Source: Flavobacterium tegetincola DSM 22377
GTDB lineage: Bacteria; Bacteroidota; Bacteroidia; Flavobacteriales; Flavobacteriaceae
Assembly (NCBI RefSeq): GCF_000425485.1
Contig: NZ_AUDN01000021.1
Location: 81,476-145,475, forward strand
Length of the DNA: 64,000 bases
Reading direction: 5' to 3'
Below are positions 8,237 through 18,172 of this stretch, one piece after another. The notes beneath the pieces are model-generated. The model saw nothing but the letters and a program-made list of their open reading frames with translations. It did not search any database and had not been told where the DNA came from. The position numbers were made by a program, and so were the translations under genes. Each line of letters opens with the position of its first letter. Positions within the stretch are counted from its first letter, which is position 1.

Positions 8237-9616
8237 TTATTCTGCGTTGTCCAAAAAGTTCTTGATTTTGTCCAAATACTTATCAAAAAACGTCTTTGAA
8301 ATCTTGTTTTGAGTGGATTCTTGCGCAACTTCCTTTGCTTCTTCCTCTACTCTTTGTTCTTCCTTTTCCCGCTCAATTTCAGCAGCAGGAGCACGATAAA
8401 CTGGTTTTTTCTCAATTATTTCAGGTTGGTATTTGGTAGCACTATCAGTTCCATTTGCAATACTGTTCATTACCAATCCAACAGCTGTAGCATAGCTTGG
8501 ACTTGAAATTTCTTCGTCTGAATCTCCCGCCAAATGTTCATTAGGATATCCAATTCGTGTATCCATTCCCGTGATGTATTCTACCAATTGCTTGATGTGC
8601 TTTAATTCTGCACCACCACCTGTTAATACTATTCCTGCAATCAACTTTTTACGCGGATCTTCATGACCGTAAGCTTTAATTTCGGCGAAAGCCTGCTCAA
8701 TAATTTCCACCACACGTGCGTGAATAATTTTGGACAAGTTTTTCAATGAAATCTCTTTTGGTTCACGACCTCTTAATCCAGGAATAGAAACAATTTCATT
8801 ATCTCTATTTTCGCCCGGCCAAGCACTTCCAAATTTAATTTTAAGCAATTCTGCTTGTTTTTCAATAATGGAACATCCTTCTTTAATATCATCCGTAATT
8901 ACGTTTCCACCAAATGGAATTACTGCAGTATGTCTGATGATTCCGTCCTTGAAAATTGCCAAGTCTGTTGTTCCTCCACCAATATCAATTAAAGCAACTC
9001 CTGCTTCTTTTTCTTCTTGACTTAAAACTGCATCAGCTGAAGCCAAAGGTTCCAACGTAATTCCTGACAATTCAATTCCGGCACTTTGGATACATCTACC
9101 TACATTTCTGATGGAAGAAGCTTGTCCCACTACTACGTGAAAACTAGATTCCAAACGACCTCCGTACATTCCCACTGGTTCTTTAATTTCCGATTGACCG
9201 TCAATTTTGAATTCCTGTGGCAACACGTGAATGATTTCTTCTCCAGGAAGCATTGCCAACTTGTGCACTTGGTTGATTAACAATTCAATGTCTTTGTCTC
9301 CAATTACTTCTTCCGCGTTGTTACGACTGATGTAATCGCTGTGCTGCAAACTACGAATGTGTTGACCTGCAATTCCTACTACAACATCTTTAATTTTATA
9401 ACCCGATTGATTCTCTGCTTCGGCAACTGCTTGCTGAATGGACTGAATCGTTTGTGTAATATTATTTACCACACCTCTGGCCACACCAAGGCTTTTGGCT
9501 TTTCCAATTCCTAATATCTCTAGTTTTCCATACTCATTTTTCTTGCCAATCATAGCAACAATCTTTGTTGTTCCTAGATCTAATCCTACGGCAATCGTTT
9601 CTTTTTCCATATTCAT
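8237..9616 (-). CDS. ftsA: Cell division protein FtsA
   Basis: Actin-like ATPase that tethers FtsZ to the membrane. The N-terminal phosphate-1 motif GLDLGTTKIVAMIG, phosphate-2 motif ALIDIGGGTTDLAIF and adenosine motif GIVLTGGGAELK are in order. The C-terminus ISKTFFDKYLDKIKNFL looks like the amphipathic membrane-targeting helix. At 459 residues it is a little longer than E. coli FtsA because of a charged linker before that helix. Only one base separates it from ftsQ. Confidence 0.96.
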   Translation of the reverse strand: MNMEKETIAVGLDLGTTKIVAMIGKKNEYGKLEILGIGKAKSLGVARGVVNNITQTIQSIQQAVAEAENQSGYKIKDVVVGIAGQHIRSLQHSDYISRNNAEEVIGDKDIELLINQVHKLAMLPGEEIIHVLPQEFKIDGQSEIKEPVGMYGGRLESSFHVVVGQASSIRNVGRCIQSAGIELSGITLEPLASADAVLSQEEKEAGVALIDIGGGTTDLAIFKDGIIRHTAVIPFGGNVITDDIKEGCSIIEKQAELLKIKFGSAWPGENRDNEIVSIPGLRGREPKEISLKNLSKIIHARVVEIIEQAFAEIKAYGHEDPRKKLIAGIVLTGGGAELKHIKQLVEYITGMDTRIGYPNEHLAGDSDEEISSPSYATAVGLVMNSIANGTDSATKYQPEIIEKKPVYRAPAAEIEREKEEQRVEEEAKEVAQESTQNKISKTFFDKYLDKIKNFLDNAE

Positions 9617-9617
9617 T

Positions 9618-10352
9618 CTATTTTGTACACACCACTTGTTGTGTAAACTTGAGATTTATTATTTTGTACGTGTCGATTAATGTGTCGTGAACTGCTTTTT
9701 GAAAAAACGCTTTATAATTATCAAATTTTCGCTCGACTTCCATCGTCTTTCCAAATTCAATTTCGTAATTATAGTTTCTATTCGTCATCTTTAAGCTTCC
9801 ACTTGGCAAAATTTCGATGCCAGTGATGTTCTTTTTTAAAAAATCGTCGTTGTAAATAAACCACAACAAATCGTACATTTCCTTTTCATTTTTACCGGAA
9901 ATTTCTCCCAAAACAAGTGGTAATCTTGCCGTTTGAATTCCTGATAATGGCATCCTATTTCCCTTACTATCAATATAGAACGATCCTTCTCTACTGAAAA
10001 TTCTAGCGATGGGTGTTCGTTGCGTTACCATTGCTTTTAACACACCATCAATACTTACAAACACCTCTGACTTTTGTATCATATCGTGTTCATTGAGCAT
10101 TTTCTCCAATTTATTCAAAACTACCTTATCTTTTCCGATAGTTTTCAACTCTTCTCCATTTTCTATTAACAATTTATTAACCGCTTCATAGCTGACAAAA
10201 AGAGCTTCTTTGTTAACAAACTCGACTACCGTTTTCTGTGTTTTTCTTAAATCATTTCGGTTTGAAGTAAAAGAATATAAAAACACGACCAAGGCAAACA
10301 TCAGCAGCATTCGGACATTAATCCAAAGATTTCTCCAATTAAACTTTTTCAT
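9618..10352 (-). CDS. ftsQ: Cell division protein FtsQ
   Basis: A bitopic inner-membrane division protein of 244 residues: a short basic cytoplasmic N-terminus, one membrane helix (about 11-27, LWINVRMLLMFALVVFLYSF), then a periplasmic POTRA-like and beta domain. The segment TPIARIFSREGSFYIDSKG is typical of FtsQ/DivIB beta domains. It is assigned by position between murC and ftsA as well as by sequence. The start overlaps the murC end by 14 bases, suggesting translational coupling. Confidence 0.9.
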   Translation of the reverse strand: MKKFNWRNLWINVRMLLMFALVVFLYSFTSNRNDLRKTQKTVVEFVNKEALFVSYEAVNKLLIENGEELKTIGKDKVVLNKLEKMLNEHDMIQKSEVFVSIDGVLKAMVTQRTPIARIFSREGSFYIDSKGNRMPLSGIQTARLPLVLGEISGKNEKEMYDLLWFIYNDDFLKKNITGIEILPSGSLKMTNRNYNYEIEFGKTMEVERKFDNYKAFFQKAVHDTLIDTYKIINLKFTQQVVCTK

Positions 10353-11688
10353 GCAATGCTTTTTTTATACTCGTTACCATTGCTCCAATATCTCCTGCTC
10401 CAATACTTACAAAAACCGTAGCGTCACTTTTTAAAATTTCGGTAACTACTTCCGATTTCTGAACTACTTTTTTATATAAATTTGTCATTTTGCTCAAAAG
10501 CCATTCCGATGTAATTCCTTCCATCGGCAACTCTCTAGCCGGATAAATATCCAGTAATAAAACCGAATCAAACGCGGACAAACTTTTTGCAAAATCATCT
10601 ACAAAATCTTTAGTTCTACTGAACAAATGCGGTTGAAAAACAGCAAGCACTTTTTGTCCCGGATATAATTCTGAAACCGCTTGACGCACTGCGTTTATTT
10701 CTGTGGGATGATGAGCATAATCATCAATATACACCAACTTTTCAGATTGAATTTGATACGAAAATCGTCTTCTAATTCCTTTAAACGAGGCCAATGCATT
10801 TTTAGAATCTTCATCAGAAACGCCGTACGTTTTTGCCATTGCAAACGCCATCAACGCATTTGTTAAATTGTGTCTACCTGGCAAAGCAAATCGAACATCC
10901 GTAATCAATTGGTTACTGGTTTTGATGTCAAAAATATAAGCACTTTTTTCAATGCGGATATTTATGGCTTCAAAATTGGCTGATTCATTTACACCAACGG
11001 TCTTCCCTTCAAGAGGCAATTGCGTGGTGACAAATAGATTTGCTCTATCTTCAATTTTATTTGCAAATTCTTCAAACGACGCTTCAATTGCTGCACTATC
11101 GCCATAAATATCCAAATGATCCGCATCCATTGACGTAATGCAAGCGATATTGGGATGCAGGTGCAAAAAGGATCGATCAAACTCATCTGCTTCTACAACA
11201 GTTACAGTTTTTCCATTTCCCACTAAATTTGAATTGTAATTTTCAACAATTCCACCTAAAAAGGAAGTTACATCTACGCCACTTTGAAACAAAATATGCG
11301 CCAAAATACTGGAAGTCGTCGTTTTTCCGTGGGTTCCTGCTACTGCAAAACAGAATGTGTTTTTAGTTATAATCCCCAAAACTTCTGCTCGTTTTTTTAT
11401 TTCAAAATTTCGTTCCATAAAATAATTCCACTGCGAATGCGCTTTCGGCACTGCCGGAGTAATTACCACTAACGTATTTTCAACGGTAAATGCAGCTGGT
11501 ATTAAATCTATTTTATCTTCAAAATGAATGGCAATCCCGCTTTGCATTAATTCATCGGTTAATTCCGTTGGCGTTTTGTCATAACCCGCAACATTTTTCC
11601 CAAGCGTATGAAAATAACGTGCCAAAGCACTCATTCCGATACCTCCGATTCCGATGAAAAATATATTATGGATTTTATCTAGATTCAT
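10339..11688 (-). CDS. murC: UDP-N-acetylmuramate--L-alanine ligase
   Basis: A cytoplasmic ATP-dependent ligase adding L-alanine to UDP-MurNAc, the first peptide step in peptidoglycan synthesis. The N-terminal Rossmann motif is FIGIGGIGMSALA, and the P-loop GTHGKTTT is at about 118-125. The Mur ligase pattern DADHLDIYG and the C-terminal DDYAHHPTEI are both present. The 449 residues are normal for the family. It lies six bases after murG. Confidence 0.97.
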   Translation of the reverse strand: MNLDKIHNIFFIGIGGIGMSALARYFHTLGKNVAGYDKTPTELTDELMQSGIAIHFEDKIDLIPAAFTVENTLVVITPAVPKAHSQWNYFMERNFEIKKRAEVLGIITKNTFCFAVAGTHGKTTTSSILAHILFQSGVDVTSFLGGIVENYNSNLVGNGKTVTVVEADEFDRSFLHLHPNIACITSMDADHLDIYGDSAAIEASFEEFANKIEDRANLFVTTQLPLEGKTVGVNESANFEAINIRIEKSAYIFDIKTSNQLITDVRFALPGRHNLTNALMAFAMAKTYGVSDEDSKNALASFKGIRRRFSYQIQSEKLVYIDDYAHHPTEINAVRQAVSELYPGQKVLAVFQPHLFSRTKDFVDDFAKSLSAFDSVLLLDIYPARELPMEGITSEWLLSKMTNLYKKVVQKSEVVTEILKSDATVFVSIGAGDIGAMVTSIKKALHEKV

Positions 11689-11694
11689 TTTGTA

Positions 11695-12789
11695 TTATTT
11701 CTTAATCAATTTTTCAATTTCATCTACAATGTCTTTTGTTGCATTTGGTTTTGCCAATTTCAACATGTTTTCAGACAATTTTTTTTGTAATTCATCGTCA
11801 TTTAAGATCGCGTTGATCGCTGTTGTAAATTGCGTATCCAATTCACTTTCCTTAATTATCAAAGCACCTTCTTTATCTACAATGGCATTTGCATTCTTCG
11901 TTTGATGGTCTTCGGCAACATTAGGTGATGGAATAAAAAGCGTTGGTTTTCCCACCAAACACAATTCCGAAACCGATGACGCTCCAGCTCTTGAAATGAT
12001 TACATCTGCAGCAGCATAGGCCAAATCCATTCGCTCAATAAACGACAAAACTTGCACGTCTTCTTTCTCATTAAAATGTGAATATTCGTCATGGTATAAC
12101 TTCCCACATTGCCAAATCAATTGTACATTTTGCGAACTAAAATTCACCAATTCTTTAGCTATCAATTGATTTATTCTTCTTGCTCCTAAACTTCCACCTA
12201 AAACTAAAACCGTCTTTTTGTTTGGATTTAATTTGTAAAACGCAATCGCTTCCTCTCGTTTTTCTTTAAAACCAGTTAAATCTTGACGCACCGGATTTCC
12301 AGTGAGAACGATTTTATTTTTTGGAAAAAACTTTTCTAAATTTTCATAAGCCACGCAAATTTTACTTGCCTTCTTGCTCAACCATTTATTGGTTATTCCA
12401 GGAAATGAATTCTGCTCTTGCAATACCGTTGGAATTCCGGCAAATCCCGCTACACGAAGTAAAGGACCGCTTGCAAAACCACCTGTTCCAATTACTACAT
12501 CAGGTTTGAATTGTCTGATAATTGTTCGCGATTTCAATAAACTATCCAGTAATTTAATAGGAAAAAGCGCATTGTCAAACGTAAATTTTCGCTGAATTCC
12601 CGCAATCCATAATCCTTTAATTGGGTAACCCGATTGCGGCACCTTTTGCATTTCCATTTTATTACTCGCGCCTACAAATAAAATATCAGCGTCCGGAAAA
12701 CGCAATTTTAATTCATTGGCAATAGCAATTGCAGGATAGATATGTCCTCCTGTACCGCCACCACTTAATATGAATTTCAAATTTTGCAT
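11695..12789 (-). CDS. murG: UDP-GlcNAc:lipid I N-acetylglucosaminyltransferase MurG
   Basis: A peripheral inner-membrane GT28 enzyme that adds GlcNAc to lipid I to make lipid II. The N-terminal [15 protein letters not shown] loop, the second glycine loop [13 protein letters not shown] and the donor-binding [13 protein letters not shown] segment are visible. At 364 residues it has the usual length. It lies 15 bases after ftsW, the putative lipid II polymerase gene. Confidence 0.97.
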   Translation of the reverse strand: MQNLKFILSGGGTGGHIYPAIAIANELKLRFPDADILFVGASNKMEMQKVPQSGYPIKGLWIAGIQRKFTFDNALFPIKLLDSLLKSRTIIRQFKPDVVIGTGGFASGPLLRVAGFAGIPTVLQEQNSFPGITNKWLSKKASKICVAYENLEKFFPKNKIVLTGNPVRQDLTGFKEKREEAIAFYKLNPNKKTVLVLGGSLGARRINQLIAKELVNFSSQNVQLIWQCGKLYHDEYSHFNEKEDVQVLSFIERMDLAYAAADVIISRAGASSVSELCLVGKPTLFIPSPNVAEDHQTKNANAIVDKEGALIIKESELDTQFTTAINAILNDDELQKKLSENMLKLAKPNATKDIVDEIEKLIKK

Positions 12790-12804
12790 TTTCTTTATTT
12801 ATTT

Positions 12805-14109
12805 TTATTTGAATTTAACCGCATCCATTGGATTGCCTGTTTCTTCTATGGTATAATTTTCAGCTCCAGCCATTGCCACGTTTAATTCCATTTCATCTTC
12901 AATTAACTGTTTGTCAATTAATTTCTGTAAAGCCGCCTCACGTTGCTCTTTCTCTTTCAATTCCTGAACAATTTCTTCTTCCTTTTTTGTCACACTTAAA
13001 ATGATTCCGATAGCAATACTTGTCATCCAAATGGAACTTCCTCCACTACTGATCAATGGCAAAGTTTGGCCCGTTACTGGCAATAATTCGACAGCAACTC
13101 CCATATTAATTAAAGCTTGAAAAATAATCGGGAATCCGAGTCCGACGACTAATAATTTCCCAAACATAGAATTGCTCGTATGTGCGGCAACAATAAATCT
13201 AAAGAAAAGCAGCATGTATAAAAGCAAGACACCAAGTCCGCCAATCAATCCATATTCCTCTACGATTATCGCAAAAATAAAATCGGAAGACGACTGTGGT
13301 AGAAAATTTTTCTGCACACTTTTTCCTGGACCTACACCATAAATTCCACCAGAAGCAATTGCAATTTTCGCTTTTTCAATTTGATAATCATCTTCATCCG
13401 GTTTGTCGCTTGTAAAACTTTCAATACGGCTCATCCAAGTATCCACTCGATTCGGAAATGCATCTGGAAACGCTTTGACCACCAAAATAAAAAATGAGAA
13501 TGCTACAACGCCCATTAAAATAATTAAACCAATGTACTTCAACGGATACTTGCCAATAAAAACAAGTAAAATAACCATTGAAAAAATCAAGGCTGCTGTG
13601 GAGAAATTGGCAGGAAGAATAAGAGCCAAAGTGATTCCGACTGGTGTCCAAAGTTCCCACAAGGAGTTCTTGAATGTAACTGGAGTCTCTCTAGTTTTGG
13701 ATAAATATCTTGCAACATAGATCATTAAAACAATAGATGCGACGGTAGAGGTTTGAAATGTAATTCCAACAAAAGGCACTTGGATCCAACGGCTCGCATT
13801 GGCTCCATCAATTACCGTTCCTTTGAACATGGTATACCCCAAAAGTAACCATACTAAAGGCAATAATATTTTAGAGATGGCTCTGTAATAATGGTACGGC
13901 ATCTTGTGCAAACGGTAAATCATGAAAAAACCAACGATGATGTGTACCGCATGTTTTACCAAATAACTCAACGTGTTTCCGCTACCATTATTCATGAATG
14001 CCAAATTACTACTCGCGCTAAAAACAGGCATAAACGAAAACAAGGCAAGTAAGGCCACGAATGACCAAATCCCTTTATCTCCTTTTAAATTACTGATTAA
14101 CGTTTTCAT
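12805..14109 (-). CDS. ftsW: SEDS-family septal glycosyltransferase FtsW
   Basis: A polytopic membrane protein of about ten helices that polymerises lipid II at the septum together with its partner transpeptidase FtsI. SEDS motifs are present: the GIYGVGPGKS stretch, the loop KNFLPQSSSDFIFAIIVEEYG, and LLPVTGQTLPLISSGGSS near the C-terminal helices. It has 434 residues with a charged C-terminal tail of about 55 residues. Its position between murD and murG, as in many dcw clusters, favours FtsW over RodA. Confidence 0.95.
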   Translation of the reverse strand: MKTLISNLKGDKGIWSFVALLALFSFMPVFSASSNLAFMNNGSGNTLSYLVKHAVHIIVGFFMIYRLHKMPYHYYRAISKILLPLVWLLLGYTMFKGTVIDGANASRWIQVPFVGITFQTSTVASIVLMIYVARYLSKTRETPVTFKNSLWELWTPVGITLALILPANFSTAALIFSMVILLVFIGKYPLKYIGLIILMGVVAFSFFILVVKAFPDAFPNRVDTWMSRIESFTSDKPDEDDYQIEKAKIAIASGGIYGVGPGKSVQKNFLPQSSSDFIFAIIVEEYGLIGGLGVLLLYMLLFFRFIVAAHTSNSMFGKLLVVGLGFPIIFQALINMGVAVELLPVTGQTLPLISSGGSSIWMTSIAIGIILSVTKKEEEIVQELKEKEQREAALQKLIDKQLIEDEMELNVAMAGAENYTIEETGNPMDAVKFK

Positions 14110-14128
14110 ATTTATTGAATTCTATTTT

Positions 14129-15463
14129 TTATAAATTTTGAACCGCTTGCTTAAATTGACGTCCTCTGTCTTCATAATTTTCAAACAAATCAAAACTCGC
14201 GCAGGCTGGAGAAAGTAAAACAGTATCGCCTTTTTCTGCAATATGTTGAGCCGTCCTTACTGCATCACTCATTGTAGAAACTTCCACCATCATATCCACG
14301 ATAGATCCGAAAGCATCGATGATTTTTCTATTGTCCACTCCCAAACAGATGATCGCTTTTACTTTTTCATTGACCAATTCCATCAATTCAGCATAGTCAT
14401 TTCCTTTATCCACACCACCAACAATCCAAACCGTTGGACTAGAAACGCTGTCTAAGGCAAAGAAGGTTGCATTTACATTTGTTGCTTTAGAATCATTGAT
14501 GTATTGTACATTTTGGATCTTCAATACTTTTTCCAAACGATGTTCCACACCTTGAAAACTAGACAAACTCTCACGAATAGTCTGCTTTCTGATTTTCATC
14601 AATTGTGCCACAGAAGCCGCCGCCATGGCGTTTTTCATGTTGTGTTTTCCCTCTAAAGCAAGGTGTGTCGTGTCCATTGTAAATTCTTTATTGTCGATGT
14701 TAATTTTCATTGTTGTGTTTTGTATTGATGCTCCTTCTTCATAATTCTTTGTCAATGAGAAAGGAACTTTGTGTGCTTTAATAGTGTTGTTTTTAAGCCA
14801 GTTTTCAATCATTTCATCGTCGCCGTCGTAAATAAAATAATCCGATTCACTTTGATTTTGCAAAATCCTAAACTTCGAATCGATGTAATTTTCATACTTA
14901 TAATCGTATCGATCCAAATGATCCGGACTTAAATTAGTTAGAATGGCAATGTGCGGGTTGAATGTAAAACTGCCATCGAGTTGAAAACTACTTAACTCTA
15001 AAACATACACATCAAAATTATTTTCTGCCACTTGCCAAGCAAAGCTCTTTCCAATATTTCCGCCCAAACCTACATTTAAACCAGCAGTCTTAAGCAAATG
15101 ATAGGTCAACATTGTAGTGGTTGTCTTTCCATTGCTTCCCGTAATTCCGATTAGAATGGCGTCTGTCAACTTTGCTGCGAATTCAATTTCAGAAATTACT
15201 GGAATCTTCTTTGCCAAAAGCTTTTGTACAATCGGTGCTTTTTCTGGAATTCCTGGACTTTTCATCACCAAATCTGCGTTTAAAATCAACGCCTCGGTAT
15301 GCTGATTGTCTTCCCACTTGATGCCATTAATGGACAACACTTCTTTATAATTCTCTTTTATGCTTCCAAAATCAGATACAAAAACATCGTATCCTTTTTT
15401 CTTGCCTAAAATTGCTGTACCTACGCCACTTTCGCCTCCTCCTAATATTATCAGTCTTTTCAT
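14129..15463 (-). CDS. murD: UDP-MurNAc-L-alanine--D-glutamate ligase
   Basis: A cytoplasmic Mur ligase adding D-glutamate to UDP-MurNAc-L-Ala. The N-terminus ILGGGESGVGTAILGKKKG is the UDP-binding fold, followed by the P-loop GITGSNGKTTTT (about 109-120), the NLSPDHLDRY motif and YINDSKATN, which is characteristic of MurD. It has 444 residues. Its start codon abuts the mraY stop with no spacer. Confidence 0.97.
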   Translation of the reverse strand: MKRLIILGGGESGVGTAILGKKKGYDVFVSDFGSIKENYKEVLSINGIKWEDNQHTEALILNADLVMKSPGIPEKAPIVQKLLAKKIPVISEIEFAAKLTDAILIGITGSNGKTTTTMLTYHLLKTAGLNVGLGGNIGKSFAWQVAENNFDVYVLELSSFQLDGSFTFNPHIAILTNLSPDHLDRYDYKYENYIDSKFRILQNQSESDYFIYDGDDEMIENWLKNNTIKAHKVPFSLTKNYEEGASIQNTTMKINIDNKEFTMDTTHLALEGKHNMKNAMAAASVAQLMKIRKQTIRESLSSFQGVEHRLEKVLKIQNVQYINDSKATNVNATFFALDSVSSPTVWIVGGVDKGNDYAELMELVNEKVKAIICLGVDNRKIIDAFGSIVDMMVEVSTMSDAVRTAQHIAEKGDTVLLSPACASFDLFENYEDRGRQFKQAVQNL

Positions 15464-16702
15464 TTATCGGAGTTTTAAGGTTACTATGGACAAAATGGCA
15501 AGCATAATTCCAACAATCCAAAATCGGGTTACAATTTTACTTTCGTGGTAGCCTTTCTTTTGATAATGGTGGTGCAATGGCGACATTAAAAATATTCTCC
15601 GGCCTTCGCCAAAACGTTTCTTGGTATATTTAAAATAAGCTACTTGTAGCACTACGCTGAAATTTTCCACCAAGAAAATCCCACATAATAACGGAATGAG
15701 CATTTCCTTTCGAACGGCAATTGCCAATACGGCTATAATTCCACCTATGGTTAAACTTCCCGTATCACCCATAAAAACAGCTGCTGGATAGGAGTTATAC
15801 CAAAGAAACCCAATTAAAGCTCCAACAAACGCGGCTATAAAAACGGTCATTTCTCCCGAATCGGGGATATACATTATATTAAGGTAGTTGGACAAAATAA
15901 TATTTCCCGAAACAAAGGTAAAAAGTCCCAACGCCGTAACCGAAATAGCCGAAGTTCCTGCAGCCAAACCGTCAATTCCATCCGTTAAATTAGCGCCATT
16001 TGACACAGCAGTAATAATAAAAATCACCACCGGAATAAAAATCAACCAAGCCCAATCGCGGTAGTTATCTCCGGTCCAGGCTAACAATTCGGCATAATCA
16101 AATTCGTTATTTTTAAAGAAGGGTATCGTCGTTAATGTGGATTTTGCCTCTACGTCAGATTGCATCAATACAGACTCATTTGCCGATATGGAATACGCAG
16201 CGGTATTTTTAGAATTGGCATCGTCACGAACGGTAACTCCCGGGTGGAAATACAAAACCGAACCTACAATTAAACCCAAACCTACTTGACCAACGACTTT
16301 AAATCCTCCTTTAAGTCCCTGTTTATCCTTTTTAAAAATCTTGATATAATCATCTATAAAACCAATTGTACCCATCCAAAGCGTGGTTACAATCAATAAA
16401 ACAATGTAAATATTATCCAATTTGGTCAACAAAATTACAGGAATCAGCGTTGCCAATATAATAATCAAACCACCCATTGTAGGTGTTCCTGCTTTTTCAT
16501 TTTGACCCACTAGACCCAATTCACGTACCGTTTCGCCAACTTGTTGGTTGCGTAAAAAATTAATAATACGCTTTCCAAAAACCGTGGAAATAATCAACGA
16601 TAAAATAACCGCAAGTGCAGAACGAAACGTAATGTATTGAAACACTCCCGTTCCTGGAATGTCTTTTGTTTTATCTAAATATTCAAATAAATAGTATAGC
16701 AT
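15464..16702 (-). CDS. mraY: Phospho-N-acetylmuramoyl-pentapeptide transferase
   Basis: An integral membrane enzyme transferring phospho-MurNAc-pentapeptide to undecaprenyl phosphate to give lipid I. Key motifs are [10 protein letters not shown], the aspartate pair in [25 protein letters not shown], and [11 protein letters not shown] near the C-terminus. At 412 residues it is longer than E. coli MraY (360). The extra sequence is mainly in a periplasmic loop around residues 155-205, a size increase I recall as common in Bacteroidota. Confidence 0.97.
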   Translation of the reverse strand: MLYYLFEYLDKTKDIPGTGVFQYITFRSALAVILSLIISTVFGKRIINFLRNQQVGETVRELGLVGQNEKAGTPTMGGLIIILATLIPVILLTKLDNIYIVLLIVTTLWMGTIGFIDDYIKIFKKDKQGLKGGFKVVGQVGLGLIVGSVLYFHPGVTVRDDANSKNTAAYSISANESVLMQSDVEAKSTLTTIPFFKNNEFDYAELLAWTGDNYRDWAWLIFIPVVIFIITAVSNGANLTDGIDGLAAGTSAISVTALGLFTFVSGNIILSNYLNIMYIPDSGEMTVFIAAFVGALIGFLWYNSYPAAVFMGDTGSLTIGGIIAVLAIAVRKEMLIPLLCGIFLVENFSVVLQVAYFKYTKKRFGEGRRIFLMSPLHHHYQKKGYHESKIVTRFWIVGIMLAILSIVTLKLR

Positions 16703-16708
16703 ATCGTT

Positions 16709-18172
16709 CTATTTTTGTAGCATTTGCAAAAATTCCTTTACCATTTTCATGTCGTCAAAATCGTGTCGAACTCCATGAATTTCTTGATACGTTTCATGTC
16801 CTTTCCCAGCAATTAGGATAATGTCTTGAGCCGTGGCCAATTGACAAGCTGTTTTAATAGCTTGCTTTCTATCAGAAATCGACATTGACTTTTTATAATT
16901 TTGAGGCTCCACACCAAGTTCCATTTCAGCAATAATCGTTTCAGGATTTTCCGTTCTTGGATTGTCAGAAGTTAAAATTACCTTGTCACTCAATTGCGTG
17001 GCAATCTGTGCCATAATCGGACGTTTGGTTTTGTCTCTATCGCCACCACAACCTACAACTGTTATCAATTGCTCATTTTTAGTACGAATGTCATTGATGG
17101 TTTTCAATACATTTTCCAATGCATCTGGCGTGTGTGCATAATCCACAATTGCCGTAATTTTAGTATCCGAAACAATGAACTGAAATCTTCCAGAAACACT
17201 TTTCAATTCCGACATCAATCGCAAAACCTCTAATGATTCTAGGCCCAATTCAATTGCAGTTCCATAAATTGCAAGTAAATTATAAGCGTTAAAAGTTCCA
17301 ATCAATCGCGTCCAAAGTTCATCTCCATTGATTTTTAAAAGCAAACCTGAAATTTGATTTTCTAAAATCAGAGCTTTAAAATCAGCATGCGTTTTTAAAG
17401 CGTATGTTCTTTTTCTGGCAACGGTGTTTTGCAACATTACGCTTCCATTTTTATCGTCTATATTAGTTAATGCAAAAGCATTCTTTGGCAAACCATCGAA
17501 AAACGCTTTTTTCACGTCACGGTATTCGTTGAAATTACTATGGTAATCCAAATGATCGTGTGATAAATTGGTGAAAATTCCGCCTTCAAAAGTCAAACCT
17601 TCTGTACGTTTTTGGTGAATTCCATGCGAACTCACTTCCATGAAACAGAATTCCACTCCGGCATTGTTCATTTCTTTCAGGTAGAAATTGATGGTCAATG
17701 AATCTGGTGTGGTGTGACTTGCTTTATATTCCACGTCGTCTACTAAAATTTTAACAGTCGACAATAAGCCTACTTTATAACCCGCGTTTTTAAACAATTG
17801 ATAAAGTAAAGAAGCAACCGTTGTTTTTCCATTGGTACCGGTAACACCTACTAATTTCAAATTTGCAGATGGATTTCCGTAGAAATTTGTTGCCATAAAT
17901 GCCAAAGCTGAATGCGAATTTTGAACCGCAACATAAGTTATTCCAGCCTGAAGATTCTCTGGCAAACTTTCGCAGATAACGGCAACTGCACCTTGACTGA
18001 TTGCTTTTTCAATAAATTCATGTCCGTCAGAAAGTGTTCCACGAATGGCCACAAATACGTCATTTTGACTCACTTTTCGCGAATCAAATTCGATTTTTTC
18101 CACAAGTAAATCGGTCGATCCATGAACCGATTCTATCGCTACTTTATATAATATTTCTTTTAATACCATCAT
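16709..18172 (-). CDS. murE: UDP-MurNAc-L-Ala-D-Glu--2,6-diaminopimelate ligase
   Basis: A cytoplasmic ligase adding the third amino acid of the stem peptide. The P-loop is GVTGTNGKTT, and SHDHLDYH and VDYAHTPDALENVL are present. The specificity motif reads DNPRTENPE: the DNPR arrangement is the one associated with meso-diaminopimelate rather than lysine, so the cell wall is predicted to be meso-DAP type. It has 487 residues. Its start overlaps the ftsI stop by four bases. Confidence 0.96.
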   Translation of the reverse strand: MMVLKEILYKVAIESVHGSTDLLVEKIEFDSRKVSQNDVFVAIRGTLSDGHEFIEKAISQGAVAVICESLPENLQAGITYVAVQNSHSALAFMATNFYGNPSANLKLVGVTGTNGKTTVASLLYQLFKNAGYKVGLLSTVKILVDDVEYKASHTTPDSLTINFYLKEMNNAGVEFCFMEVSSHGIHQKRTEGLTFEGGIFTNLSHDHLDYHSNFNEYRDVKKAFFDGLPKNAFALTNIDDKNGSVMLQNTVARKRTYALKTHADFKALILENQISGLLLKINGDELWTRLIGTFNAYNLLAIYGTAIELGLESLEVLRLMSELKSVSGRFQFIVSDTKITAIVDYAHTPDALENVLKTINDIRTKNEQLITVVGCGGDRDKTKRPIMAQIATQLSDKVILTSDNPRTENPETIIAEMELGVEPQNYKKSMSISDRKQAIKTACQLATAQDIILIAGKGHETYQEIHGVRHDFDDMKMVKEFLQMLQK